Origin: CAIWHR01 sp963843595
GTDB taxonomy: Bacteria; Pseudomonadota; Gammaproteobacteria; Burkholderiales; Casimicrobiaceae
Assembly (NCBI GenBank): GCA_963843595.1
Contig: CAWJLG010000008.1
Span: 248,001-312,000, forward strand
Length of the DNA stretch: 64,000 nt
Direction of reading: 5' to 3'
In this document: in pieces, positions 51,480 to 61,004 of the stretch
Layout: each line of letters starts with the position of its first letter
How positions within the stretch are numbered: position 1 is the stretch's first letter
Notes under the pieces: model-generated
Seen by the model: only the letters and a program-made list of their open reading frames with translations
Databases searched by the model: none
What the model was told of the DNA's origin: nothing
Position numbers and translations under genes: made by a program

Positions 51480-52204
51480 GTCGGCCTCCCCAAGCGCGCG
51501 ACTTCGGTTTCGATCCATGTCTCGACCTCCGCGGTCAGCGACTGAGGATCCTTGCCGTCCGGCATGATCGGAGCGCCGAACGAGATCGTCACCGTTCCCG
51601 GACGCTTCCCGAAGACGCCCTTGGGCCAGATCCATCCGGCGTTGTGCGCCACCGGCACGATCGGAACGCCCAGCTGGAGCGCGAGCCGCGCCCCGCCGGT
51701 CTTGTACTTGGCGCGCGTGCCGGCGCGGATCCGGGTTCCCTCCGGATAGACGACGATCCAGAAGCCCTGCGCGAAGCGCACGCGGCCCTGCGTCGCGATC
51801 TGCTGCATCGCGTCGATGCCGGCCTTGCGGTCGATCGTGATCGGTGACGCCAGCGCGAATCCCCAGCCGAAGAACGGGATCGACAACAGCTCCTTCTTGG
51901 CGACGTAGGCGAGCGGGGGAAAGAACATCGTCAGCGCCAGCGTCTCCCACGTCGAGCTGTGCTTCGACATCACGATGTGCGGCGGGTTATGGACTCCGGA
52001 CGGTGGAATGTTCGCGGCGCCTTCGACCCGGTGCCGGATGCCGCACACCCAGCGCGCGCCGCGCAGGTTCATCCGGCACCACGAGGCCGCGATCCTGTAC
52101 ATCGGGACGCGCGGGATCCAGAACAGCGCCAGCATCACGACCGCATAGACCGGCGTCACGACCGTCTGGAACAGCAGGAACAGCAGGGAGCGAAAGCCCG
52201 ACAT
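51476..52204 (-). CDS. plsC: 1-acyl-sn-glycerol-3-phosphate acyltransferase (PlsC-like)
   Basis: 242 aa. An N-terminal membrane segment (LLFLLFQTVVTPVYAVVMLALFWI) precedes the acyltransferase domain. The catalytic motif reads MSKHSSTWETLAL, i.e. His-x4-Glu rather than the usual His-x4-Asp; this HSSTWE form is shared by betaproteobacterial homologues. VVYPEGTRIRAG is motif III. It makes phosphatidic acid in phospholipid synthesis. ATG 52204 follows gmhB by 17 bases, and the 3' end overlaps ygjP. Confidence 0.93.
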   Translation of the reverse strand: MSGFRSLLFLLFQTVVTPVYAVVMLALFWIPRVPMYRIAASWCRMNLRGARWVCGIRHRVEGAANIPPSGVHNPPHIVMSKHSSTWETLALTMFFPPLAYVAKKELLSIPFFGWGFALASPITIDRKAGIDAMQQIATQGRVRFAQGFWIVVYPEGTRIRAGTRAKYKTGGARLALQLGVPIVPVAHNAGWIWPKGVFGKRPGTVTISFGAPIMPDGKDPQSLTAEVETWIETEVARLGRPT

Positions 52205-52221
52205 CGCGCTGCGCCCGGTGT

Positions 52222-52803
52222 TCAGTCGCCGGCAAGCAGTGCCGACGCCGCGAACGCGAGGTCGGGGAAGATCACCGTGTTCTTGGGGAAGTTGCCCTCG
52301 CGCAGCGTTTTCTCGCCCTTGCCGGTCAGGACCAGCATCGGCTGGCCGCCGACCGCCTCGGCCGCCTGGAGGTCGCGCAGGCTGTCGCCGATGCAGGGGA
52401 CGCCGGACATCTCGATCCCGTAACGAACACCGATCTCGCGCAGCATGCCGGCCTTCGGCTTGCGGCATTCGCATTGGGAGTCCGCCGTGTGCGGGCAGTA
52501 GAAGACCGCGTCGATGCGCCCGCCGACGAGAGCGAGTGCCTTGTGCATCTTTTCGTGGATCGAGTTCAGCATCGCCATGTCGAACAGGCCCCGGCCGATG
52601 CCGGACTGATTGGTCGCGATGACGACGCGAAAGCCGGCGTGGTTGAGCCGCGCCACCGCTTCGAGGCTGCCCGGGATCGGCCGCCACTCGTCGGGCGTCT
52701 TGATGAACTGATCGCTGTCGCGGTTGATCACGCCGTCCCGGTCCATGACGATCAGCTTGCCGGCTCGCGTGGACGCCACGGCATCGGAGGCGAACTGGAC
52801 CAT
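52222..52803 (-). CDS. gmhB: D-glycero-beta-D-manno-heptose 1,7-bisphosphate 7-phosphatase
   Basis: 193 aa. HAD-family motifs: LIVMDRDGVINRDSDQFIKTP (nucleophile Asp), VVIATNQSGIGRGLF, YCPHTADSQCECRKPKAGML with the Zn-binding Cys/His set, and CIGDSLRDLQAA. It removes a phosphate in ADP-heptose formation for LPS inner core. Start 52803. It follows glyS after 64 bases and precedes plsC, the standard betaproteobacterial glyS-gmhB-plsC order. Confidence 0.95.
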   Translation of the reverse strand: MVQFASDAVASTRAGKLIVMDRDGVINRDSDQFIKTPDEWRPIPGSLEAVARLNHAGFRVVIATNQSGIGRGLFDMAMLNSIHEKMHKALALVGGRIDAVFYCPHTADSQCECRKPKAGMLREIGVRYGIEMSGVPCIGDSLRDLQAAEAVGGQPMLVLTGKGEKTLREGNFPKNTVIFPDLAFAASALLAGD

Positions 52804-52867
52804 GGCGGTCAGCTCCGCGGGCGTTGCCGCGCCGTCCGGCGGTGATGGGTGGCGGACGCGGCGCGCA

Positions 52868-54964
52868 TCACGCCGCGAGCCGCGAGATGTCGGCGACGCG
52901 GTTCATCGTCCGGGCGACCCCGGCCAGCAACGCGAGGCGATTGGCCCGGATCGCGGGATCGTCCGCCATCACCATCACGTCGTCGAAGAAGCGGTCGACC
53001 ACGGGCCGCGCCGTCGCCAATGCCATCAGCGCGCCGGCGTAGTCGCCGTTCGCGCAGTGGCCATCGACGACCGGTTCGAGTTTCTGGAAGGCGAGGTAAA
53101 GGTCGTGTTCGGCACCGGCCGTCAGCCGTGCGCGATCGACCGCGCTCGCGGCTTCGTCGCCCGACTTCCTGAGGATGTTGACGATCCGCTTGTTCGCCGC
53201 GGAGAGCGCCGCCGCCTCCGGCAACGTCTCGAAGGACTGGACGGCGGCCAGACGCGCCGGCACGAGATGAATCTTCGCAGGACGGGCATCGACGACGGCG
53301 GCGATCTGGTTGGCCGTGTAGCCCGCCTCGCGCAGATAGCCGCGCAGCCGGTCGTAGAGGAAGCTCGAAAGATCGGTCCGGGCGTCTCGGACCGCGGGCA
53401 CCCTGTCGAACGCGCCGAAAGCGAGATCGATGATCTCATCGAGCGGCAGCGCGAGCTGCCTTTCGATCAGGATGCGGACCACGCCCAGCGCCGCGCGGCG
53501 AAGACCGAAAGGGTCCTTGTCGCCCGTGGGCGCCTGGCCCACGCCGAACAGGCCGGCCAGCGCCTCGAGCTTGTCGGCCAGCGCGACCGCCTGCGCGACA
53601 CCGCTTGCGGGCAGGTCGTCGCCCGCGAAGCGCGGCCAGTAGTGCTGCGCAATCGCGTCGGCCACGGCCGTCGGCTCGCCGTCATGCTGCGCGTAGTAGC
53701 GGCCCATCGTGCCCTGCAGCTCCGGAAACTCGCCGACCATGTCAGTGACGAGATCAGCCTTGGCGAGCAGTGCGGCGCGGTCCGCCATGCCGCCATCCGC
53801 GCCGATGCGCTCGGCGATGCCGATCGCGAGGAAGCGAAGCCGATCCACGCGCGCGGCCTGGGTGCCGAGCCGGTTGTGGTAGACGATGCCGGACAGCCGG
53901 GCGACGCGCGCCGCGAGCTTCTGCTTGCGGTCCTGGTCGAAGAAGAACTTGGCGTCGGCCAGACGCGCCCGCAGCACCCGCTCGTTGCCCTGTACGATCG
54001 CCGCCGGGTCGGCAGTCTCGATGTTGCTGACGACGAGAAAGCGATTCCGGAGCTTGCCGTCGGCACCGGCAAGCGCGAAATACTTCTGGTTCTGCTGCAT
54101 CGTCAGGATCAGGCACTCCTGCGGCACGGCGAGGAAGGCCGGATCGAACGTGCCGGCGTAGACCGCCGGCCATTCCACCAGCGCGTTCACTTCGTCGAGT
54201 AGTGTGTCGGGCATGATCACCGTTGCCCCGTCCGCAGCCGCCGCGAGCGCGGTTGCGATTGCGCCGCGCCGCTCGGCGAAGCCGGCAATCACCTTGCCCT
54301 CGGCGTGCAGCGTCTCCTCGTACGCGTCGGCATTGGGGATCGGAATCGCGTCGTGGCTCAAGAACCGGTGCCCGCCGGTGAGCCGATCGGCGTGGAGCCC
54401 CAGCACGTTGACGGGGATGATGTCGGGACCGTGCAGCGCGAGCAGCCGGTGCGCCGGCCGGACGAATTTCACGTCGCTGTAGTAGCTGCCGGCACCGGCG
54501 TAGCTCATCACCTTCGGGATCGGCAGCTTGCCGACCGTCTCATCGAGCGCCGCGCCGAGTCCATCGGCAAGCGTCACTCCCGGGACCCGCCGATTGAGGA
54601 ACAGCGCTTCGGACTTGCCGTCGCTGGCGCGCTCGAGCCCGGCGATCACGTCGGCGCCGAGGCCGAGCGCGGCGAGCTTCTTCGTGAGGGCCTCGGTCGG
54701 CTTGCCCTGCGCGTCCAGGGCGACGCTGACCGGCATCAGCTTGACGGATTGCTGCCTGTCGGGCGAGCTCGACAACACGTGGGTGACGCTGATCGCCAGT
54801 CGCCGCGGGGTCGCGAACGATTTCCAGCCGCTTGCCGGCTGCAGGAAGCCGCGGTTGCGCAGACCGTTGGTGATTCCCTCGGCGAAGGCCTCGCCCAGTC
54901 GCTTCAGCGCCTTGGGCGGCAGCTCCTCGGTGAAGAGTTCGACCGTAAGCGTGGCGGCGGTCAT
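52868..54964 (-). CDS. glyS: Glycyl-tRNA synthetase beta subunit
   Basis: 698 aa. LTVELFTEELPPKALKRLGEAF is the usual N-terminus, with KFVRPAHRLLALHG, QECLILTMQQNQKYFAL and GVGQAPTGDKDPFGLRRAALGVVRIL (HD-like and anticodon-binding regions) later. It is the tRNA-recognising subunit of the alpha2beta2 enzyme. ATG 54964 overlaps the glyQ stop as ATGA. Length is normal (about 690-720). Confidence 0.97.
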   Translation of the reverse strand: MTAATLTVELFTEELPPKALKRLGEAFAEGITNGLRNRGFLQPASGWKSFATPRRLAISVTHVLSSSPDRQQSVKLMPVSVALDAQGKPTEALTKKLAALGLGADVIAGLERASDGKSEALFLNRRVPGVTLADGLGAALDETVGKLPIPKVMSYAGAGSYYSDVKFVRPAHRLLALHGPDIIPVNVLGLHADRLTGGHRFLSHDAIPIPNADAYEETLHAEGKVIAGFAERRGAIATALAAAADGATVIMPDTLLDEVNALVEWPAVYAGTFDPAFLAVPQECLILTMQQNQKYFALAGADGKLRNRFLVVSNIETADPAAIVQGNERVLRARLADAKFFFDQDRKQKLAARVARLSGIVYHNRLGTQAARVDRLRFLAIGIAERIGADGGMADRAALLAKADLVTDMVGEFPELQGTMGRYYAQHDGEPTAVADAIAQHYWPRFAGDDLPASGVAQAVALADKLEALAGLFGVGQAPTGDKDPFGLRRAALGVVRILIERQLALPLDEIIDLAFGAFDRVPAVRDARTDLSSFLYDRLRGYLREAGYTANQIAAVVDARPAKIHLVPARLAAVQSFETLPEAAALSAANKRIVNILRKSGDEAASAVDRARLTAGAEHDLYLAFQKLEPVVDGHCANGDYAGALMALATARPVVDRFFDDVMVMADDPAIRANRLALLAGVARTMNRVADISRLAA

Positions 54965-55878
54965 GCCGCCGCCCTTCGATGCTCGCGCGCGAGCATCGGG
55001 AACCCGAGCGCTTCGCGCGATTCGACGTAGGCGGTCGCCACCAGCCGCGACAGCGTGCGGATACGACCGATGTAGGCGGCGCGCTCGGTGACCGAGATCG
55101 CGCCGCGCGCGTCGAGCAGGTTGAACGTGTGCGCGGCCTTCAGGATCATCTCGTAGCCGGGCAGCGGCAGCTTCGCCTCCAGCAGCCGTGTTGCCTCGGA
55201 TTCGTAGAACGAGAAGAGCTCGAAGAGCTTCGGCGCATTCGACTGCTCGAAGTTGTACGTCGACTGCTCGACCTCGTTCTGGTGGTAGACGTCGCGGTAG
55301 GTCAGCTGCTTGCGCAGTCCGCGCTCCTCCCACTCGGCCCAGACGAGGTCGAACACGTTCTCCTTGCCCTGCAGGTACATGGCGAGCCGCTCGAGCCCGT
55401 AGGTGATCTCGCCCGTCACCGGGTCGCAGTCGATGCCGCCGACCTGCTGGAAATAGGTGAACTGCGTCACTTCCATCCCGTTGAGCCAGACCTCCCAGCC
55501 CAGTCCCCAGGCGCCCAGCGTCGGGTTTTCCCAGTCGTCCTCGACGAAGCGCACGTCGTTCTTCTTCAGGTCGAAGCCGAGCGCGGTCAGCGAGCCCAGA
55601 TAGAGGTCGAGAATGTCCGCCGGCGACGGCTTGAGCACGACCTGGTACTGGTAGTAGTGCTGCATCCGGTTCGGATTTTCGCCGTACCGGCCATCCTTCG
55701 GGCGGCGCGACGGCTGCACGTACGCGGCCCGCCACGGCTCGGGACCGAGCGCGCGCAGGAACGTCGCCGTGTGCGACGTGCCGGCCCCGACCTCCATGTC
55801 GTAGGGCTGCAGGAGCGCGCAGCCCTGGCGGTGCCAGTAGTCCTGGAGGGCGAGGATGACCTGCTGAAAGGTTTGCAT
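54961..55878 (-). CDS. glyQ: Glycyl-tRNA synthetase alpha subunit
   Basis: 305 aa. The class II synthetase core is seen in FQQVILALQDYWHRQGCALLQPYDMEVGAGTSHTATFLRALGPEPW and RMQHYYQYQVVLKPSP. It forms glycyl-adenylate and charges tRNA-Gly with GlyS. It is first gene of a long minus-strand operon running to ygjP. The upstream 170-base gap to the D-2-hydroxyacid dehydrogenase (divergent) should hold the promoter. No other feature was recognised there. Confidence 0.98.
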   Translation of the reverse strand: MQTFQQVILALQDYWHRQGCALLQPYDMEVGAGTSHTATFLRALGPEPWRAAYVQPSRRPKDGRYGENPNRMQHYYQYQVVLKPSPADILDLYLGSLTALGFDLKKNDVRFVEDDWENPTLGAWGLGWEVWLNGMEVTQFTYFQQVGGIDCDPVTGEITYGLERLAMYLQGKENVFDLVWAEWEERGLRKQLTYRDVYHQNEVEQSTYNFEQSNAPKLFELFSFYESEATRLLEAKLPLPGYEMILKAAHTFNLLDARGAISVTERAAYIGRIRTLSRLVATAYVESREALGFPMLAREHRRAAA

Positions 55879-56048
55879 CGGCGGAACGGGAATCCTGCGT
55901 CGTCGGCAACTTCTTCAAAAGCTTGCGATTTTACCGGCTTTCGACGTCTTTCGGGGACGTGCGGGCGACGCCACACGCCCGTTCCTTTGCAAAACCATCG
56001 GCAGCGCATTACCGTTGCACGGGAACGGGCCGCCAGATCCGGGGAGCC

Positions 56049-57029
56049 ATGAAAATCTCCATCCTCGACGACTACCACGACACGCTGCGGACGCTACGCT
56101 GCTTCGACAAGCTGGCCGGCCACGACGTCACCGTCTGGAACGACCATGTGCAGGACGTCGATGCGTTGGCCGAGCGCCTGCGTGAGACCGAGGTGCTGGT
56201 GCTGATACGGGAGCGCACGCAGATCCGCGCAGCGCTCCTCGAGCGTCTGCCCGAGTTGCGCCTGATCAGCCAGCGCAGCGTGTATCCGCACATCGATGTC
56301 GATGCCTGCACGCGGCTCGGCGTGATCGTGTCCTCGAACATGCACGCCGGCACGCCGTCCTATGCCGCCGCGGAACTGACCTGGGGACTGGTCCTCGCGG
56401 CAATGCGGCAAATCCCGCAGCAGATGGCCGCCCTCAAGGCGGGCAAGTGGCAGATCGGCGTGGGCAGCACGCTGCGCGACAGAACGCTGGGGATATACGG
56501 GTACGGTCGGATCGGCAGCGTCGTCGCCGGATACGGCAGGGCATTCGGGATGAACGTGCTGGTCTGGGCGCGCGAGGCCTCGCTGGCGCGGGCGCGCGAC
56601 GATGGCTACCCGGCCGCACGCAGCAAGGCGGCATTCTTCGAGGAGTGCGACGTGATCTCGCTGCACATGCGCCTCGTCGCGGCGACGCGCGGCATCGTGA
56701 CGGCTTCCGACCTCGGCCGCATGAAGCCGACCGCGCTCATTGTCAACACCAGCCGGGCGCCGCTGATCGAGCCGGGGGCGCTCGTGAATGCGCTGCGCGC
56801 CGGACGGCCCGGCATGGCGGCGGTGGACGTGTACGAAGAGGAGCCGTTGCGCGACACGCGCCACCCGCTGCTCACCATGGACAATGTCGTCTGCACGCCG
56901 CACATCGGCTATGTTTCGCGCGACGAGTACGAAGTCCAGTTCTCGGACATCTTCGATCAGGTCGTCGCCTACGCCGCCGGCGCGCCGATCAACGTGGTGA
57001 ACGCGGAGGCCGTGCAGCGACGTGGCTAG
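56049..57029 (+). CDS. D-2-hydroxyacid dehydrogenase family protein
   Basis: 326 aa. The NAD-binding motif is LGIYGYGRIGSVVAGYGRAFGM (about 148-169). The catalytic Arg is in LIVNTSRAPLIE, the Glu in AAVDVYEEEP and the His in TPHIGYVSRDEYE. It likely reduces a 2-keto acid to a D-2-hydroxyacid, or acts on phosphoglycerate-like substrates; specificity is unknown. It is single, divergent from glyQ, and its stop overlaps the lnt stop at a CTAG. ATG 56049, with GGGGAG just upstream. Confidence 0.9.
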   Translation: MKISILDDYHDTLRTLRCFDKLAGHDVTVWNDHVQDVDALAERLRETEVLVLIRERTQIRAALLERLPELRLISQRSVYPHIDVDACTRLGVIVSSNMHAGTPSYAAAELTWGLVLAAMRQIPQQMAALKAGKWQIGVGSTLRDRTLGIYGYGRIGSVVAGYGRAFGMNVLVWAREASLARARDDGYPAARSKAAFFEECDVISLHMRLVAATRGIVTASDLGRMKPTALIVNTSRAPLIEPGALVNALRAGRPGMAAVDVYEEEPLRDTRHPLLTMDNVVCTPHIGYVSRDEYEVQFSDIFDQVVAYAAGAPINVVNAEAVQRRG

Positions 57030-58561
57030 CGCCGCGCCCGGCGCGCGGCAACGGCCGCCGCGACCAGCAAAGTCAGGGCAAGGCCGGCAGCAAATGCGTC
57101 GCCGAACCGCACGTACGGGGTCAGACCCTGCCGCCCGGTCACCTGGATCTCCAGGATGTCGCGCGTGAACCAGGGCAGCCGCGCGATTTCGCGGCCGTCG
57201 TGGCCGATTGCCGAAGTGATACCGGTGTTCGTGGCGCGCAGCATCGGCCGGCCGGATTCGAGCGCACGCATCGCGGCGATCTGGTTGTGCTGCTCGGCCG
57301 CCAGCGAGCGCCCGTACCATGCATCGTTGGTGACGTTGACCAGGAGCGTGGCCTCGCGCGCCTGCGGCCGGATGTCCGCGCCGAACGCGTCCTCGTAGCA
57401 GATGTTGACGGCGACCTTCTGTCCCGCCACGTTCAGCGCTGCCTGAGCGGCGTTCCCGGGCGTCTGGCTCGCGAGCGGAATCGCGAGGACCGTGCGCAGC
57501 AGCGGTGCGAGCGCGAATTCGAGCGGGATCGTCTCGCCGAAGGGCACCAGATGCCGCTTGCGGTAGAGCTGAAGGTCGGACGCGCCGAGCGCGATCACGC
57601 TGTTGTAATACCGGAGCTCGTCGCGGCCGGGCAGTGGCGGTTCGGCCGTGAACATCCCGACGAGCACGTCGCCGTCGCGGGCCGCGGCCATGCGCAGGAT
57701 CCCGAGCAGTACCGGGTCCGGCACCTCGTCGGCGAACACGGGAAACGCGCTTTCCGGCAGCACGACGAGACGCCCGCGGCTTTGCGCGATCAGGTCCGTG
57801 TAGAGCACGAACGTGTTGCGTCGGAAATCCGGATCGAACTTGAGGTCCTGCGTCACATTGCCCTGCACCAGTGACACGGCGACCGGGTGACCGAAGGGCC
57901 GTGTCCATTCGATCCGGCCCAGCGCGTCGCCAATGACGGCAAGCGCCGCGACCGCGGCGAGGAATACGGGTCCGCGGCGCACGGCGGTACCGGCGAACGC
58001 GTCGATGGCGAGGGCGAGCGCTGCCGCACCGAGCGCCGTCGCCAGCGTCACCAGGAACACGCCACCGACCGGCGCGTAGCCGGCGAACCACGTCGCGCCA
58101 CCGTCGGGCAGTTGGGCGTAGCCCACCGCCAGCCAGCCGAAACCGGAGAGCACCCAGCTGCGCGCCCATTCCGCGAGTGTCCACGCCCCGGCCGCGGCGA
58201 GCGCGCGCGGCCACGTGCGCGGCGCGGTCCACCGGGTCGCGAGCCAGCCCGCGAGCGCGGGGAAGAGCGCGAGGTAGGCGCAGAAACCCGCGGTCGCGAG
58301 TGCGGCCACCGGCGCCGGCATTCCGCCGAAGGTGTTGAGCGCGATGAAGACCCACGGCACGCCGACGCCGAAAAGCCCGACGCCGAACGCGAATCCGAGG
58401 CCGGCGGCGGTGCGCGCCGACGCGGCGTCCTGCCAGAGCACGACGAGCAGCGCGAGCGTGACGAAGGGGAGCAACGACGCGCCGAACGGCGCGAACGCGA
58501 AGACCGTCGCGCCGCCGGCGACGAGCGCGATGGCGGCGCGAAGCGGAGCGCCACGGCTCAT
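57026..58561 (-). CDS. lnt: Apolipoprotein N-acyltransferase
   Basis: 511 aa. Six to seven N-terminal membrane helices precede the carbon-nitrogen hydrolase domain. Catalytic Glu is in VVLPESAFPVF, Lys in RKRHLVPFGET and Cys in VNICYEDAFG. It adds the third acyl chain to lipoproteins, which the lipoproteins of this window (MltD, LptM, DUF3833, the DUF5117 protease) would need. ATG 58561 overlaps the corC stop as ATGA. The stop overlaps that of the convergent dehydrogenase gene within CTAG. Confidence 0.96.
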   Translation of the reverse strand: MSRGAPLRAAIALVAGGATVFAFAPFGASLLPFVTLALLVVLWQDAASARTAAGLGFAFGVGLFGVGVPWVFIALNTFGGMPAPVAALATAGFCAYLALFPALAGWLATRWTAPRTWPRALAAAGAWTLAEWARSWVLSGFGWLAVGYAQLPDGGATWFAGYAPVGGVFLVTLATALGAAALALAIDAFAGTAVRRGPVFLAAVAALAVIGDALGRIEWTRPFGHPVAVSLVQGNVTQDLKFDPDFRRNTFVLYTDLIAQSRGRLVVLPESAFPVFADEVPDPVLLGILRMAAARDGDVLVGMFTAEPPLPGRDELRYYNSVIALGASDLQLYRKRHLVPFGETIPLEFALAPLLRTVLAIPLASQTPGNAAQAALNVAGQKVAVNICYEDAFGADIRPQAREATLLVNVTNDAWYGRSLAAEQHNQIAAMRALESGRPMLRATNTGITSAIGHDGREIARLPWFTRDILEIQVTGRQGLTPYVRFGDAFAAGLALTLLVAAAVAARRARR

Positions 58562-59430
58562 GGCGGCGGCGCGACCGGCGCTTGGGGGGCGGACGGCGGC
58601 ACGACCGGCTCGACCTGCAGCGTGTGGAGACGGCGGCTGTCGGCGCGCACGACGCGAAAGCGCAGCTCGCCGATCGTCACGGTCTCGCCGCGCTTGGGCA
58701 GCCGGCCGAACGCCTGCAGCACGAGGCCGCCGACGGTGTCGAACTCGTCGTCGGCGAAGTCGGTGCCGAAGTGCGTGTTGAAGTCGGCGATCTCGGTCTG
58801 CGCCTTCACCCGGTAGCGGCTGTTTGCCTCGTGAATGATGTTGTCCTCGGCTTCGTCGAAGTCGTATTCGTCCTCGATGTCGCCGACGATCTGTTCAAGC
58901 ACGTCTTCGATGGTGATCAGGCCCGACACGCCGCCGTACTCGTCGACGACGATCGCGATGTGGTTGCGATTGGCGCGGAAATCGCGCAGTAGCACGTTGA
59001 GGCGCTTGGATTCCGGCACGAACACCGCGGGCCGCAGCGTGTCGTGCAGGTTGAAGCTCTCCGGATTCGCGTAGTAGTTGAGCAGCTCCTTCGCGAGCAG
59101 GATGCCGACGACGTCGTCCTTGTTCTCGCCGATCACCGGAAAGCGCGAGTGACGCGTCTCCAGCACCAGCGGAATGAAGCCTTCCGGCTCGTCGTCGATC
59201 GAGATGACGTCCATCTGGGCGCGGGGAATCATGATGTCGCGCACCGTCGTCTCGGAGACCGAAAGCACGCCTTCGATCATCGACAGCGCGTCGGCGTCGA
59301 GGAGCTTGCGCTCGTAGGCGCCGTGGAGGAGCTCCAGCAGCTCCTCGCGGTCCTCCGGCTCGCGGGTCAGGAACGCCGAAAGCCGCTCGAGCAGCGTCGG
59401 CCGCGTGTCGGGCTTGTCGGCGTCGGCCAT
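58558..59430 (-). CDS. corC: CorC/HlyC-type CBS-domain protein
   Basis: 290 aa. Two CBS domains (TVRDIMIPRAQMDVISIDDEPEGFIPLVLETRHSRFPVIGENKDDVVGILLAKEL and VVDEYGGVSGLITIEDVLEQIVGDIEDEYD) are followed by the CorC_HlyC domain (DFADDEFDTVGGLVLQAFGRLPKRGETVTIGELRFRVV). It is linked to Co/Mg efflux and to lipoprotein-trafficking operons. It lies between ybeY (1-base gap) and lnt (ATGA overlap), the conserved order. Start ATG 59430. Confidence 0.95.
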   Translation of the reverse strand: MADADKPDTRPTLLERLSAFLTREPEDREELLELLHGAYERKLLDADALSMIEGVLSVSETTVRDIMIPRAQMDVISIDDEPEGFIPLVLETRHSRFPVIGENKDDVVGILLAKELLNYYANPESFNLHDTLRPAVFVPESKRLNVLLRDFRANRNHIAIVVDEYGGVSGLITIEDVLEQIVGDIEDEYDFDEAEDNIIHEANSRYRVKAQTEIADFNTHFGTDFADDEFDTVGGLVLQAFGRLPKRGETVTIGELRFRVVRADSRRLHTLQVEPVVPPSAPQAPVAPPP

Positions 59431-59431
59431 G

Positions 59432-59947
59432 TCAGCGCGTTCGACCCGACGCGGGCCGGGCGGGCGTCGGCGCGTACGGGTCGGCGATGCCGAGCGCCGC
59501 GAGCACCGCGGTCTCGCGCGCCTCCATCGCCCGCGCGGCGCGGGCGGTGTCGTGATCGTGGCCTTGCAGATGCAGCATTCCGTGGACGACGAGGTGCGCG
59601 CAATGGTCGGCGAGCGTCTTGCCCTGCGCCTTCGCCTCGGTCCGCAGCACCGACGCGCACAGCACGAGGTCGCCGGTCGCCGGCGTCGTGCCATCGTACA
59701 CGAACGCCAGCACGTTGGTCGCGTAGTCCTTGCCGCGGTAGAGCGAGTTGAGCGTGCGTCCCTCGCGCGCGCCGACGAACCGGATCGTCGCGCGGAAATC
59801 CCGTTCCAGCGCGGCCTTCGCCCAGCGTCGCAGCGCCGCCGGGCGCGGCAGCGTCGCCTCGGCGACGGCGTATTGCACCGCAAGGGTGAGCCGCGGTGCG
59901 GCCGCGTCGCCGCCGCGCCGGCGGGCGCGAGGGTTCGGAAGCGACAT
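59432..59947 (-). CDS. ybeY: Endoribonuclease YbeY
   Basis: 171 aa. The zinc motif is HLVVHGMLHLQGHDHD (H3xH5xH). The substrate Arg region is FVGAREGRTLNSLYRGKDYATNVLAF. It matures 16S rRNA 3' ends and takes part in ribosome quality control. It is downstream of phoH (5-base gap) in the standard phoH-ybeY-corC-lnt operon. The first 18 residues are basic and not conserved, so a later start is possible. Confidence 0.95.
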   Translation of the reverse strand: MSLPNPRARRRGGDAAAPRLTLAVQYAVAEATLPRPAALRRWAKAALERDFRATIRFVGAREGRTLNSLYRGKDYATNVLAFVYDGTTPATGDLVLCASVLRTEAKAQGKTLADHCAHLVVHGMLHLQGHDHDTARAARAMEARETAVLAALGIADPYAPTPARPASGRTR

Positions 59948-59952
59948 CGGCT

Positions 59953-60954
59953 TCAGCGGTCGGGCTCGCCCGCCGCGCGCTTCGCCTCGGTGTCGCGCTC
60001 GTAGGCGCTGATGATCTTCTGCACCAGCGGGTGGCGCACGACGTCGGCGCTGGTGAACCGCGTGAACGCGATGCCGCGCACGCCGGACAGCACGCGGTCG
60101 GCCTCGATCAGTCCGCTCTTCTGGCCCCGCGCGAGGTCGATCTGCGTCACGTCGCCGGTGATCACCGCCTTGGTGCCGAAGCCGATCCGGGTCAGGAACA
60201 TCTTCATCTGCTCCGGCGTGGTGTTCTGCGCCTCGTCCAGGATGATGAACGAGTGGTTGAGCGTGCGGCCGCGCATGTAGGCGAGCGGCGCGATCTCGAT
60301 CGTGCTGCGCTCGAACAGCTTGCCGGTCTTGTCGAAACCCATCAGGTCGTAGAGCGCGTCGTAGAGCGGGCGCAGATAGGGATCGACTTTCTGCGCGAGA
60401 TCGCCCGGGAGGAACCCCAGCCGCTCGCCGGCCTCGACCGCGGGACGCACGAGCACGAGCCGCTTGACCGCGTCGCGCTCGAGCGCATCGACGGCGCAGG
60501 CGACCGCGAGATAGGTCTTGCCGGTGCCGGCGGGGCCGATGCCGAACGTGATGTCGTGTTCCTGGATGTCCCTGAGGTAGCGCGTCTGGTTGGGCGTGCG
60601 GCCATGAAGGTCGGCGCGCCGCGTGCGCAGCGCCTGAACGCCCTCGTCCGCCGGGGCCGGGGCCTGCGCCGCGGGCGGGCGATCGCCGCCGAATTCGATC
60701 AGTCCGAGCTGGATGTCGTCGACCGACAGCGGCTTTTCGGCGCGGCCGTAGAATTGCTCGAGTACGCGGGCGGCGCGCGCGGTCTGCGCCGCCGCGCCGG
60801 ACAGCGTGAACGTTCCGCCGCGATGCGCAATCGCGACGTCGAGCGCTGCCTCGATCTGCCGGAGGTTGGCATCGAGCGGGCCGCAGAGATTCGCGAGCGC
60901 GCGGTTGTCGAGCGGTGCCAGCTCGAGTTTCTGGCGCCCGCGGCGGTCGTTCAT
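59953..60954 (-). CDS. PhoH-like ATPase (PhoL/YbeZ type)
   Basis: 333 aa. The Walker A motif GIGPAGTGKTYLAVACAVDALE is near 131-152, and FIILDEAQNTTPEQMKMFLTRIGFGTKAVITGDVTQIDLA is Walker B and the sensor region. It is an RNA-acting P-loop ATPase that works with YbeY in rRNA processing. Start 60954. It is 50 bases upstream of the metalloprotease stop, an unusual break in the common miaB-phoH order. Confidence 0.95.
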   Translation of the reverse strand: MNDRRGRQKLELAPLDNRALANLCGPLDANLRQIEAALDVAIAHRGGTFTLSGAAAQTARAARVLEQFYGRAEKPLSVDDIQLGLIEFGGDRPPAAQAPAPADEGVQALRTRRADLHGRTPNQTRYLRDIQEHDITFGIGPAGTGKTYLAVACAVDALERDAVKRLVLVRPAVEAGERLGFLPGDLAQKVDPYLRPLYDALYDLMGFDKTGKLFERSTIEIAPLAYMRGRTLNHSFIILDEAQNTTPEQMKMFLTRIGFGTKAVITGDVTQIDLARGQKSGLIEADRVLSGVRGIAFTRFTSADVVRHPLVQKIISAYERDTEAKRAAGEPDR

Positions 60955-61004
60955 CCGGTCACATCCTCCATCGTGATGAAAAGGCGCCGGCGCATGGCGA
61001 CGGG

